Shown here piece by piece: positions 16,285 to 23,613 of a DNA stretch of 64,000 nt. The notes below the pieces were generated by a model. The model was not told the DNA's origin. It did no database searches and saw only the letters and a list, made by a program, of their open reading frames with translations. The DNA is from Terrabacter tumescens. Its GTDB lineage: Bacteria; Actinomycetota; Actinomycetes; Actinomycetales; Dermatophilaceae. Made by a program: the position numbers and the translations under genes. Location: the NCBI RefSeq assembly GCF_014646815.1, contig NZ_BMNZ01000001.1, positions 372,001-436,000 on the forward strand, given 5' to 3'. How positions within the stretch are numbered: position 1 is the first letter of the stretch; each line of letters begins with the position of its first letter.

Positions 16285-16330
16285 GGGCGCTCCCACGGTC
16301 GGACGGTGAGGTGGGACTGGGGACGCACGG

Positions 16331-16367
16331 ATCCTCCAAATCGGCGACGGAGATCGTCCAAACGATC
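16331..16367. promoter_or_regulatory. Candidate nar operators: 12-bp element copy 1 and an inverted repeat
   Basis: ATCCTCCAAATC at 16331-16342 begins an imperfect dyad ending GGAGA (16349-16353), about 50 bp upstream of narG. It overlaps a second dyad, GATCGT-CCAA-ACGATC, at 16352-16367. The 12-mer is repeated exactly at 16519-16530 next to the divergent regulator gene, suggesting one protein controls both directions. Confidence 0.55.
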
Positions 16368-16518
16368 GGTTGCACTGCGCTCGAGGACAGGCGCAGTGCC
16401 GCCGCCCGCTGCTCGAACTGGGCCTCACGCTACTGCTGCGAGGGCGGTTCGGCGCGGCAAACACGGCGGCAGAACGCCGATTTCGGCCCTGGTGGCTCGA
16501 GTTTGCGATGTCGTCGCT

Positions 16519-16544
16519 ATCCTCCAAATCAACGAAATGGAGAG
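16519..16544. promoter_or_regulatory. 12-bp element copy 2 at the regulator start
   Basis: ATCCTCCAAATC followed by AACGAAATGGAGAG. Its right half (GGAGAG) doubles as the Shine-Dalgarno of the regulator gene that starts at 16548, so binding here would block translation initiation DNA as well as transcription. This fits autoregulation. Confidence 0.5.
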
Positions 16545-16547
16545 TGC

Positions 16548-17267
16548 GTGCCAGAGAACGACAGTGACGTCATGACGTCATCGACCCGCAGAGCCGTCCT
16601 CGAGCTGCTGCAGGATGCCCAGCTGCGACCGGACCCCGGAGTCACAGCGGCCGAGGTGGGGGCCGCGCTGGGCCTGCACGTGACGACGGCGCGGTTCCAC
16701 CTCGAGCGGATGGTGACCGCCGGCGTCGTCGTGACGGCCGAGAGGCGAGGGTCCGTGGGGCGTCCGCGGAAGATCTACCTCGCGGCCGAGGCTGGGACAG
16801 CACCGCTCGCGAGCCCCGAGGCGCTGCAGGCCTTCACCGAGCTGCTGACGAGTGCGTATGCCGGTGCGGCGGACGGGTCGCCGGTCGACCCCGAGGGAGC
16901 CGGGCGGCGCTGGGTCGAGGAGCGGAGCACGGCGCCGGCGCCGCCGTCGGCAGCGAGCGCCGGAGCCTGGCTCGGCAAGGTCGGGATGGCCGTGGACCTG
17001 CTCGACGAGTGGGGCTATCGGCCCGAGCTGCGCACCACGGACCGCGGTCGCACCGTCGAGCTGACGCTGCAGGAGTGCCCCTTCCTGACCATGGCCAAGG
17101 CGCACCCGGACGTCGTCTGCGGCATCCACCGCGGCCTCATCCGCGGCACCATGGCGACGGTCGGCGAGGAGGCCGCCGACGTCGACCTGCAGCCCTTCGT
17201 CACCGAACGCACCTGCCTGGCCAGGCTGACGACGACCGCCGACTTCCGCCGCGGCGCCCTGTCCTGA
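16548..17267 (+). CDS. SufR-like winged-helix regulator, probable Fe-S sensor
   Basis: A 239-aa protein. Residues 12-80 form a winged helix-turn-helix (AAEVGAALGLHVTTARFHLE, then the wing RRGSVGRPRKIY) of the DeoR/ArsR-like type seen in SufR. The C-terminal domain has Cys177, Cys191 and Cys223 in the arrangement CPF, HPDVVC and TC. This recalls SufR, where three cysteines ligate a [4Fe-4S] cluster that senses redox or NO. It is divergent from narG, and both genes carry the same 12-bp element. Control of nitrate respiration by oxygen or NO is the natural inference. The GTG was chosen for its GGAGAG Shine-Dalgarno; ATG at 16572 is an alternative. Confidence 0.75.
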   Translation: MPENDSDVMTSSTRRAVLELLQDAQLRPDPGVTAAEVGAALGLHVTTARFHLERMVTAGVVVTAERRGSVGRPRKIYLAAEAGTAPLASPEALQAFTELLTSAYAGAADGSPVDPEGAGRRWVEERSTAPAPPSAASAGAWLGKVGMAVDLLDEWGYRPELRTTDRGRTVELTLQECPFLTMAKAHPDVVCGIHRGLIRGTMATVGEEAADVDLQPFVTERTCLARLTTTADFRRGALS

Positions 17268-17322
17268 GCCGGCTCCCGGATCCGACCGCGCGTGCGGGTC
17301 GTCGGGTGGGTATGGCGGTGGT

Positions 17323-17529
17323 GTGAAGGAACTGCCCCAGCCCGCCCCGTCCTGCTCGCAGGACGGCATCGACGTGGCGGTGGCGATCGACCTCGTCATG
17401 CTCGAGCGGGGACTCAGCGCCGACGAGGCCTACGAGCTGATGCGGGTGGGCGCCGAGAGGACCGGGCGCGACCTGCGCTCCGTGGCGAGCGACGTCATCG
17501 ACCTCGGGACCTCTCGCCTGCCGCGCTGA
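17323..17529 (+). CDS. Small stand-alone ANTAR-domain protein
   Basis: A 68-aa protein. Residues 16-60 (AIDLVMLERGLSADEAYELM then TGRDLRSVASDV) match the three-helix ANTAR RNA-binding domain. In nitrate-assimilation regulators (NasR, NasT) and others, ANTAR binds twin hairpins in nascent RNA to prevent termination. No receiver or sensor domain is attached, so it is either a constitutive antiterminator or works with a partner. It lies 55 nt downstream of the SufR-like regulator and beside the nar operon. The start is GTG. TATGGC 6 nt upstream could be a leaderless -10, but the last base departs from consensus. Confidence 0.65.
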   Translation: MKELPQPAPSCSQDGIDVAVAIDLVMLERGLSADEAYELMRVGAERTGRDLRSVASDVIDLGTSRLPR

Positions 17530-17667
17530 CCCTCCTGCCCTGAGTCGCCACACCGGCACGCCACGAGCCAGTTCCGCGTCCGCGGCCGCACGGCATGCGA
17601 CCTCGTCTCGAGCGACATGCTCCACCGTCCCGACAGGTGCCAGGGCCGTCGAGGTCAGGCGTCGAGG

Positions 17668-18114
17668 TCAGGCGGTGGGGTCGAGGCCCCTTGTCGACGG
17701 CACGAGCAGCCGCCGCACCGCAAGGCGGCTCACGAGCAGGGTGAGGATGAGCGCCGTCACCGGCACGAAGCTCCCGAGGCTGACCCGATCGCCGAAGACG
17801 AGGTCGACGAGCTCGAGCACGACGAACTTGCTGCCGACCAGGACGCCCCAGAGCAGCAGCCCCGCCACCACCTTGCCCAGCGGGGTCCGGGCCGCCGTGA
17901 AACGCGCCCGCGCACGCTTCTTGATGCGGACGACGACCTCGAGAACGCCCTTGAGCAGCACCGCCGTGAGCAGTGAGAGCGTGAACGTCTCGCTGATGAC
18001 CGAGGGCAGGTACTCGACGAAGAGGCCCAGCACCACGACGTAGACGAGGACGTCGACGAGATCGGGCGCCCAGCGGCTCATCTCAGTGGGAGTCGAGTCG
18101 TCCTGGGTCGCCAC
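17668..18114 (-). CDS. Membrane protein of unknown function (about 148 aa)
   Basis: Three to four hydrophobic segments (roughly residues 18-40, 42-60, 85-105 and 112-132) separated by the basic loop VRIKKRARARFTAARTP. I recognise no catalytic motif. The GTG at 18114 was chosen over an upstream ATG because TAGAGT at 18122-18127 stands 7 nt before it, the usual leaderless arrangement here. It is divergent from the isoquinoline-oxidoreductase-like operon. A small uncharacterised actinobacterial membrane protein is the most that can be said. Confidence 0.6.
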   Translation of the reverse strand: MATQDDSTPTEMSRWAPDLVDVLVYVVVLGLFVEYLPSVISETFTLSLLTAVLLKGVLEVVVRIKKRARARFTAARTPLGKVVAGLLLWGVLVGSKFVVLELVDLVFGDRVSLGSFVPVTALILTLLVSRLAVRRLLVPSTRGLDPTA

Positions 18115-18121
18115 CGGGCTC

Positions 18122-18127
18122 ACTCTA
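18122..18127 (-). promoter_or_regulatory. -10 element (TAGAGT) of a leaderless promoter
   Basis: TAGAGT read on the minus strand is followed by 7 nt and the GTG at 18114. It decides the start codon of the membrane protein. Confidence 0.5.
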
Positions 18128-18204
18128 GGGCGACCGCGAGGACCAGGCCGTGACATCGCGTCGACCGGCTCGTTGAGTCAGGGCAATCCGTGGCCGTCCG
18201 CACG

Positions 18205-18240
18205 ACGAACCACGGACGAACGAGCACGAAACAGCACGAA
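18205..18240 (+). promoter_or_regulatory. Helically phased ACGAA repeats upstream of the molybdoenzyme operon
   Basis: ACGAA occurs at 18205, 18216, 18226 and 18236, spaced 11, 10 and 10 bp on one face of the helix. The last two are within the longer direct repeat AGCACGAA. They lie 78-113 bp upstream of the ATG at 18318 and may bind a multimeric activator. Confidence 0.4.
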
Positions 18241-18317
18241 GCACCACCACGCGCAGGCCAGCCTCCACCCCCGGCACCCCGGCCCCGCGTGACCGTTCCG
18301 AGAAGGGACTCCTGTCG

Positions 18318-20663
18318 ATGACGACAACCTCTGGCCACCCGCATGCCGAAAACCCCGCCCGAGAGCCGGGCTCGCCGCCCGGTGGAGTGTCGCGGAGGAG
18401 GTTCATCGGCTTCGTCGTCGCCGGTGCCACCCTCACGGTCGCGGCGGAGATCGGCGGCGCCGAGCCCGCGTCGGCCGCGGTCCCCAGCGTCCCGCAGGTG
18501 CCTGAGCTCTACGACCTCGGCGACCTGCAGACGCACTCGGCCCTGCCGACCTCGCAGCTGATCCGCATCACCGTCGACGACCACGGGCTGGCGCACTTCG
18601 CCATCCCACGCATGGAGGTCGGCCAGGGCATCACCACGGCTGCGGCGATGATCATCGCCGAGGAGCTGTCGATGCGGGTCGAGGACGTCCGCGTGACGCT
18701 GGCACCCGCCCGACCGGAGCTCGTCTTCAACCAGCTCACGGGCGGCTCCAACACGATGCAGTCGATGTTCACGCCGATCCGCGTCGCGGCCGCCGTGGCC
18801 AGGGGCGCGCTGCTGCAGGCCGCGGCCACCGAGCTCGGTGCGACCGTGGCCTCGCTCGTGGCCAAGGGCGGCGTCGTCACCGCTCCCGACGGCAGCAGCC
18901 GGACGTATGCCGAGCTGTCGGGCGCCGCTGCGAGCTCGACGACCACGGCCGTCGACGTCGAGCTGTCCCCGACGAGCTCGTTCGACGTCGTCGGCACCCC
19001 CCGCAGCAGGGTCGACGCGCTCGAGGCCGTGACCGGTCGCAAGCGCTTCACGATGGACCTCGACGTGCCCGACGCGCTGCCGACGATGGTGTGCCGTCCT
19101 CCGACGCTCAACGGCTCACCGCGCAGCATCGACAACCTCGCTGCCGTCCTGGGCATGCCGGGGGTCACCGACGTCGTCGCCGTCGACACCGGCGTCGCCG
19201 TGCGCGCAGCGACGTTCGGCCAGTGCATCGACGCCGTGCGGGCGCTGCGCGTCACGTGGGCCGGAGGCACGGTCGAGGGGGAGTCGGACGACTCGGTGCT
19301 CGCTCGTCTCAAGGCCGCCGAGCTGCCGATGGCCGTGCCCAAGGTGCCGCTGCTGACGCAGACCGTCGACATGAGGTTCGAGTTCATGTTCCGCAGCAGT
19401 GCGGCGCTCGAGCCGAACTGCGCGATCGCGGACGTCCGTGACGACCGTGCCACCGTGTGGGCCGGACTCAAGGCGCCGATCGTCGCCCAGCGCAACATCG
19501 CCAAGGCGCTCGGCCTGCCGATCGCGAAGGTCGACGTCAACGTCGTCACGGGCGGAGGGTCCTTCGGGCACAAGCTCTTCGGCGACGCCGCCATCGAGGC
19601 CGCGAAGATCTCGAGGGCGATGCGCAAGCCCGTCAAGCTCCTGTGGCACCGGGCCGACGAGCCTCGCCAGGGGCGTACGCACCCGATGGCGACGTCGCGC
19701 ATCCGCGCCACGCTGCTCGCGGGCGAGGTGCTCACCTTCGAGCAGCGGCACACGAGCATCAAGACCGACTTCTCGCACGGGCTCGGCGAGCGGCTCACGG
19801 CGATGGCCTCCGAGCTGCCGGCCGGTCTGGGCAACCTTGGCCTCGCCGAGTCGATCTTCACCCTGACCCAGGAGCTGCCCTACGACTTCGGCGTCGTGAC
19901 CCAGCTGCTCAGCGAGGTCGACATGGGCTTCAACACCGGCAGCATGCGCAACATCTACTCGCCCGACGTCGCGTGTGCCAACGAGCTGTTCATCGACCAG
20001 CTCGCCAAGAAGGTGCGCAAGGACCCACTCGCCTTCCGGCTCGCGTTCCTGCGCAACGAGCGCGTCAAGGCGTGTCTGCGCAAGGTCGCCGAGGTCGGGC
20101 AGTGGGGTCGGTCGATGCCGCCCGGCACGGCCCAGGGGATCGCGATCCACTCCGAGTACAAGGGCGCGACGGCGGTCCTCGTCGAGATCGACTGCCGTCC
20201 CGAGACGGTGGGGCGGCAGATCCGCGACGCCGTCACGGGACCCCGGGTCACCAAGGCGGTCATCGCCGTCGACGCGGGACTCGTCGTCAACCCCCGCGGC
20301 CTGGAGGCGCAGATGATGGGCGGCGTGTCCGACGGCATCGCCCTCGCGCTGACGAGCAGCAACCACCTCCAGGACGGCCACTTCCTCGAGGCGAGCTGGG
20401 ACAACTACTTCTACACGCGCCAGTGGAACGTGCCGCCGAGCTTCGAGTGCATCGTCATGCCCTCGGACGCGCAGCTGCCCGGCGGGGCGGGGGAGGCCGG
20501 CGTCGCCGCCTCCGTCGCCGCGACGGCCTGCGCCTTCGCCCGGGCGACCGGCACCGTCCCGACCCGGTTCCCGATCAACCACGGGACGGTGTCGTTCACC
20601 CCCAAGACCTTCGTCCCGCCGGTGCCGCCGTCGCCCACCGACGGCCTGACCCACACCTACTGA
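18318..20663 (+). CDS. Isoquinoline 1-oxidoreductase-like molybdopterin subunit (IorB type), Tat-exported
   Basis: A 781-aa xanthine-oxidase-family large subunit. The N-terminus has a twin-arginine signal (VSRRRFIGFV, then a hydrophobic stretch and ASA at about 52-54). GGGSFGHKLFGDAAIEAA is the cofactor-binding motif, and GGAGEAGVAASVAAT carries the catalytic Glu. As in IorB-type enzymes, there is a Mo subunit and a 2Fe-2S subunit but no FAD subunit, so electrons probably leave to a cytochrome or quinone outside the cytoplasmic membrane. The substrate (N-heterocycle or aldehyde) is not predictable. GAAGGGA precedes the ATG. The 2Fe-2S gene follows by 11 nt. Confidence 0.85.
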   Translation: MTTTSGHPHAENPAREPGSPPGGVSRRRFIGFVVAGATLTVAAEIGGAEPASAAVPSVPQVPELYDLGDLQTHSALPTSQLIRITVDDHGLAHFAIPRMEVGQGITTAAAMIIAEELSMRVEDVRVTLAPARPELVFNQLTGGSNTMQSMFTPIRVAAAVARGALLQAAATELGATVASLVAKGGVVTAPDGSSRTYAELSGAAASSTTTAVDVELSPTSSFDVVGTPRSRVDALEAVTGRKRFTMDLDVPDALPTMVCRPPTLNGSPRSIDNLAAVLGMPGVTDVVAVDTGVAVRAATFGQCIDAVRALRVTWAGGTVEGESDDSVLARLKAAELPMAVPKVPLLTQTVDMRFEFMFRSSAALEPNCAIADVRDDRATVWAGLKAPIVAQRNIAKALGLPIAKVDVNVVTGGGSFGHKLFGDAAIEAAKISRAMRKPVKLLWHRADEPRQGRTHPMATSRIRATLLAGEVLTFEQRHTSIKTDFSHGLGERLTAMASELPAGLGNLGLAESIFTLTQELPYDFGVVTQLLSEVDMGFNTGSMRNIYSPDVACANELFIDQLAKKVRKDPLAFRLAFLRNERVKACLRKVAEVGQWGRSMPPGTAQGIAIHSEYKGATAVLVEIDCRPETVGRQIRDAVTGPRVTKAVIAVDAGLVVNPRGLEAQMMGGVSDGIALALTSSNHLQDGHFLEASWDNYFYTRQWNVPPSFECIVMPSDAQLPGGAGEAGVAASVAATACAFARATGTVPTRFPINHGTVSFTPKTFVPPVPPSPTDGLTHTY

Positions 20664-20674
20664 GGAGCATCTCC

Positions 20675-21151
20675 ATGGCACAACACACCTTCCGGGTGAA
20701 CGGCGAGGCCGTCACGGTCAACGTCGCCGACGACGTCAGGCTCCTCTGGGTCCTGCGCGACGTCCTCGGCATCACCGGACCGAAGTACGGCTGCGGGATC
20801 AACGTCTGCAAGGCCTGCACCTCGCACATCAACGGCAAGGCCTTCAACCCCTGCTCGGTGCAGGTCAAGGACGTGGGCCCCGACGACGAGATCACGACGA
20901 TCGAAGGGCTCCCCGACACGGTCGGCGCCGACCTGCACCCCATGCAGGAGGCGTGGCTCGAGCGGGACGTCGCCCAGTGCGGCTACTGCCAGCCGGGCCA
21001 GATCATGGCGGCGGTCGCCCTCGTGCGCAAGGTGCGGGCCGAGGGCCGCCAGATCACCGACGAGGACCTGGACGGCATACGCAACGTCTGTCGGTGCGGC
21101 ACCTACAACCGCATCCGGGAGGCGGTCCGGGACGGCGCGGCCCGAATGTAG
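20675..21151 (+). CDS. (2Fe-2S)-binding subunit of the IorAB-like molybdoenzyme
   Basis: A 158-aa protein with the two-domain fold of xanthine-oxidase-family small subunits. CGINVCKAC (with a fourth Cys in NPCSVQ) holds the plant-ferredoxin-type cluster. CGYCQPG and CRCGTY in the C-terminal helical domain hold the second cluster. It has no signal of its own, so it is expected to ride with the Tat-targeted large subunit. GAGGAG precedes the ATG by about 8 nt, right after the large-subunit stop. Length and cysteine pattern are normal. Confidence 0.9.
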   Translation: MAQHTFRVNGEAVTVNVADDVRLLWVLRDVLGITGPKYGCGINVCKACTSHINGKAFNPCSVQVKDVGPDDEITTIEGLPDTVGADLHPMQEAWLERDVAQCGYCQPGQIMAAVALVRKVRAEGRQITDEDLDGIRNVCRCGTYNRIREAVRDGAARM

Positions 21152-21173
21152 CCGACGTCTGAAGGGCCTTCGA

Positions 21174-21276
21174 GCGATACCGTCGCGATACCGTGGCTTG
21201 TACGTTCCTTGAGACTTTCTTGCAGAAATCGGGCATTAAGGATCATTGGGCCGAATGGGGCTGGTACACCTGTACC
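21174..21276 (+). promoter_or_regulatory. AT-richer regulatory patch with direct and inverted repeats
   Basis: GCGATACCGT is repeated at 21174-21183 and 21185-21194 (11-bp period). A weak sigma-70-like pair follows: TTGAGA at 21209-21214 and CATTAA at 21234-21239. The dyad GGTACA-CC-TGTACC at 21263-21276 would lie just after the start of transcription. Base composition is clearly lower in GC than the surroundings. Together these look like an operator-controlled promoter for the small gene at 21328. Confidence 0.4.
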
Positions 21277-21327
21277 TGGCAGACCGGCCGCAGGGACGAG
21301 CCGGCCACCGCGACCAGGGAGACCTCG

Positions 21328-21510
21328 ATGAGCGCAATGACGCCGAGCGACGACGAGACGATCGCCACGGTGATGACGGGCACCGAGCGAGCCGCCATGC
21401 TCGAGCGTCTCGTGCAGGCCTGCACGACGAGCGTCGTCGCACCGGTCGGCGCCTCGCGGAACCGAGCAGGGCACTCCACGCGTTCACTGGTCATGTGGCG
21501 CTGCCCGTGA
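21328..21510 (+). CDS. Possible small protein of 60 aa, unknown
   Basis: An open frame with GGGAG 6 nt before the ATG and a repeat-rich, AT-richer region upstream. The N-terminal half is acidic and helical (SDDETIATVMTGTERAAMLE), the C-terminal half is Ser/Arg-rich. No family is recognised, and the Shine-Dalgarno and upstream repeats are the only support. It could instead be a remnant. From 21511 to 21671 I see no gene or strong hairpin. Confidence 0.3.
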   Translation: MSAMTPSDDETIATVMTGTERAAMLERLVQACTTSVVAPVGASRNRAGHSTRSLVMWRCP

Positions 21511-21671
21511 CGAGTCGCCTCGTCGTCCGCTGAGCCCCATCCCGAGCACCCCGCCGACCGCGGCGCCCCGCCCACGATCTGAGGGCATGGCCACCCGAAC
21601 GCGGTCGGCGGGGCTCGGTACGTCCGGGGCCGGACGACGTGGTGCAGCGCCCACGCGTCAGCCGGCCGCGC

Positions 21672-23432
21672 TCAGAGCCGGCGGCTGCTGAGCACCGACG
21701 AGCGGTCGATCTTCAGGACCCCGCCGTCGTCGACGAGCGTGTACGACGTGCGCTCCTCGTAGCGGCGGCCGTCGGCGAAGGCGTAGCGCAGGGTGGCGAC
21801 GACCGATCCCGGTGCCGACCCCGACGCCTGACGGACGCTCACGGAGTCGACCGACGACCAGAAGCGTTCGTACGTCGAGCGGCTGCCCGCGGTCGTCGAC
21901 CGATAGCGGTCGGTGAGACGGGCCCACCCGGCGTCCCTGTTGTCGGGGAGCAGTGCGTAGTAGTCGCGCACGGCCTTCGCGAGCTCGGCGTCGGTCGTGC
22001 CGGCGGGCGCCGTCGAGGGTGTCGTGGACGGCGCCTTCGAGGGCGTCGACGGCGTCGAAGGCGTGGGGGTGGGCTTGGCCGGCGTGCTCGCCGAGGGCTG
22101 CTCGGCCTTGGACGTGCTGGGAGGCGGAGTGCTCGGCCGCGGTGTGGCGCTGGAGGTCACCGCGGGCGGTGCGGCCTGGCCGGCCGAGGGGCGCTCGCCC
22201 CGCAGGGCCCAGACGACCAGCCCGAGACCCACGAGCACGATGACGCCGGCCAGCAGGAGCAGGCGCCGGCGTCGCTCGGCCGGTGCCTCCCGGGTGGTGC
22301 CCGGAGGAATGGCGTATGCCGGATGGCCGGCCCCCTCGTGCACAGCGGGCTCACGAGTGGGCTCCTCGACAGGCTCCGGGGTGGGCTCCACCGCAGGTTT
22401 CTCGGCCGGCTCCACGGGCGGTGCGGCGGCGGACGTCGCGGGTGCCGCGGCTGCCAGGCGAGAGGTGGGTGACGTCGTCGGCGCCGACGGTTCGACGGCT
22501 TCTGCAGTGGTTTCTGCAGGGGCTCCTGCGGCGGCGGCCCCGGCCACGGGCAGCACCCGCGTCCGGCTCGGACGGTCCGTGTCGGGCTGGTCGGTGACGT
22601 CGCGGGTCGCGCGCCCCGCGGCGATCTCGGCGAGCTGGTCCGAGACCTTCCGCATCGACGGGCGGTCCTCGGGCGCGGGGGCGAGCATCGCGAGCAGGAG
22701 AGCGGTGAGAGGGCCGTCCGAGGGCGGGTTGATCGAGCCGGACGCGACCCGGTGCAGCAGCGCCATCGCGTTGTCGCCGGTGCCAAAGGGCGGAGACCCC
22801 TCGACGGCGGCATAGAGCGTCGCGCCGAGGGAGAAGACGTCGGAGGCTGCGCTCGACGACGTGCCGCGGGCGACCTCGGGTGCGAGGTAGGCCGGGGTCC
22901 CCGTGACCATGCCGGTCGAGGTGAGCGAGGCGTCGCCCAGCGCGTGGGAGATGCCGAAGTCGGTGATCCGCGCCGTGCCGTCGTCGGCGACGAGGACGTT
23001 GCCGGGCTTGACGTCGCGGTGCACGATGTCGGCCCGGTGAGCGGCAGCGAGGGCCGCGGCGAGCTCGCTCCCGATGCGGGCCACCTCGCGGGGCGGCAGA
23101 GGCCCCCGCTCGGTCAGCACGGCCTGGAGGCTGTGCGAGGGAAGGTACTGCATGACGAGGCACGGCGAGCCCTCGTGGTCCACGACGTCGAAGACGGGAA
23201 CGGCGTTGGGGTGGTGCAGGCGCGCCGTGATCCGGGCCTCGCGCATGGCGCGGTCATGGGCGACGCGGGCCTCGTCCTCCGGCAGGCCGACGGGGGAGTG
23301 CAGCTGCTTGACGGCCACGGCACGGTTGAGCCGCTCGTCCCAGGCCAGCCACACGTGCCCCATGCCGCCGGTGCCGATCCGGTTCATCAGCCGGTAGCGG
23401 TCGGCGATGAGGACGGGTGGTGCTTGCGCCAT
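21672..23432 (-). CDS. Membrane-anchored Ser/Thr protein kinase with extracellular C-terminal domain
   Basis: A 586-aa kinase of the PknB/Hanks type. The glycine loop GTGGMGHVW is near residue 20, the catalytic Lys is Lys42 (VAVKQL), and VHRDVKPGNV, DFG and APE are all intact, so it should be active. A Pro/Ala/Thr-rich linker (about 285-400) leads to one transmembrane helix (LLLLAGVIVLVGLGLVVWAL). A second Ser/Thr/Pro linker and a 110-residue NTF2-like extracellular domain follow instead of PASTA repeats. The extracellular domain probably senses an envelope signal. AGGAG lies 7-9 nt before the ATG. Confidence 0.88.
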   Translation of the reverse strand: MAQAPPVLIADRYRLMNRIGTGGMGHVWLAWDERLNRAVAVKQLHSPVGLPEDEARVAHDRAMREARITARLHHPNAVPVFDVVDHEGSPCLVMQYLPSHSLQAVLTERGPLPPREVARIGSELAAALAAAHRADIVHRDVKPGNVLVADDGTARITDFGISHALGDASLTSTGMVTGTPAYLAPEVARGTSSSAASDVFSLGATLYAAVEGSPPFGTGDNAMALLHRVASGSINPPSDGPLTALLLAMLAPAPEDRPSMRKVSDQLAEIAAGRATRDVTDQPDTDRPSRTRVLPVAGAAAAGAPAETTAEAVEPSAPTTSPTSRLAAAAPATSAAAPPVEPAEKPAVEPTPEPVEEPTREPAVHEGAGHPAYAIPPGTTREAPAERRRRLLLLAGVIVLVGLGLVVWALRGERPSAGQAAPPAVTSSATPRPSTPPPSTSKAEQPSASTPAKPTPTPSTPSTPSKAPSTTPSTAPAGTTDAELAKAVRDYYALLPDNRDAGWARLTDRYRSTTAGSRSTYERFWSSVDSVSVRQASGSAPGSVVATLRYAFADGRRYEERTSYTLVDDGGVLKIDRSSVLSSRRL

Positions 23433-23613
23433 CCTCGTCTCCTTCCGGTGCGTGCGGGATCCGGCTCGTCGCTGCGTGGTGCATGGGGGTGGTGCGTCTA
23501 GGTCGTACCCACACCAGCGCCCCATGCTGCCACTGGCCCGCCCGGCGCATCGAACCGGGTGCTCGAGGCGCCGATGCGGTGCGCCGTCCCCGTCCACTGG
23601 GTACGCGGGGGGC

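Noticed and set aside
16285-16527. An 81-codon N-terminal extension of narG
   Set aside because: It covers the divergent regulatory region with the twin operators and does not look like NarG. GTG 16284 has a Shine-Dalgarno.
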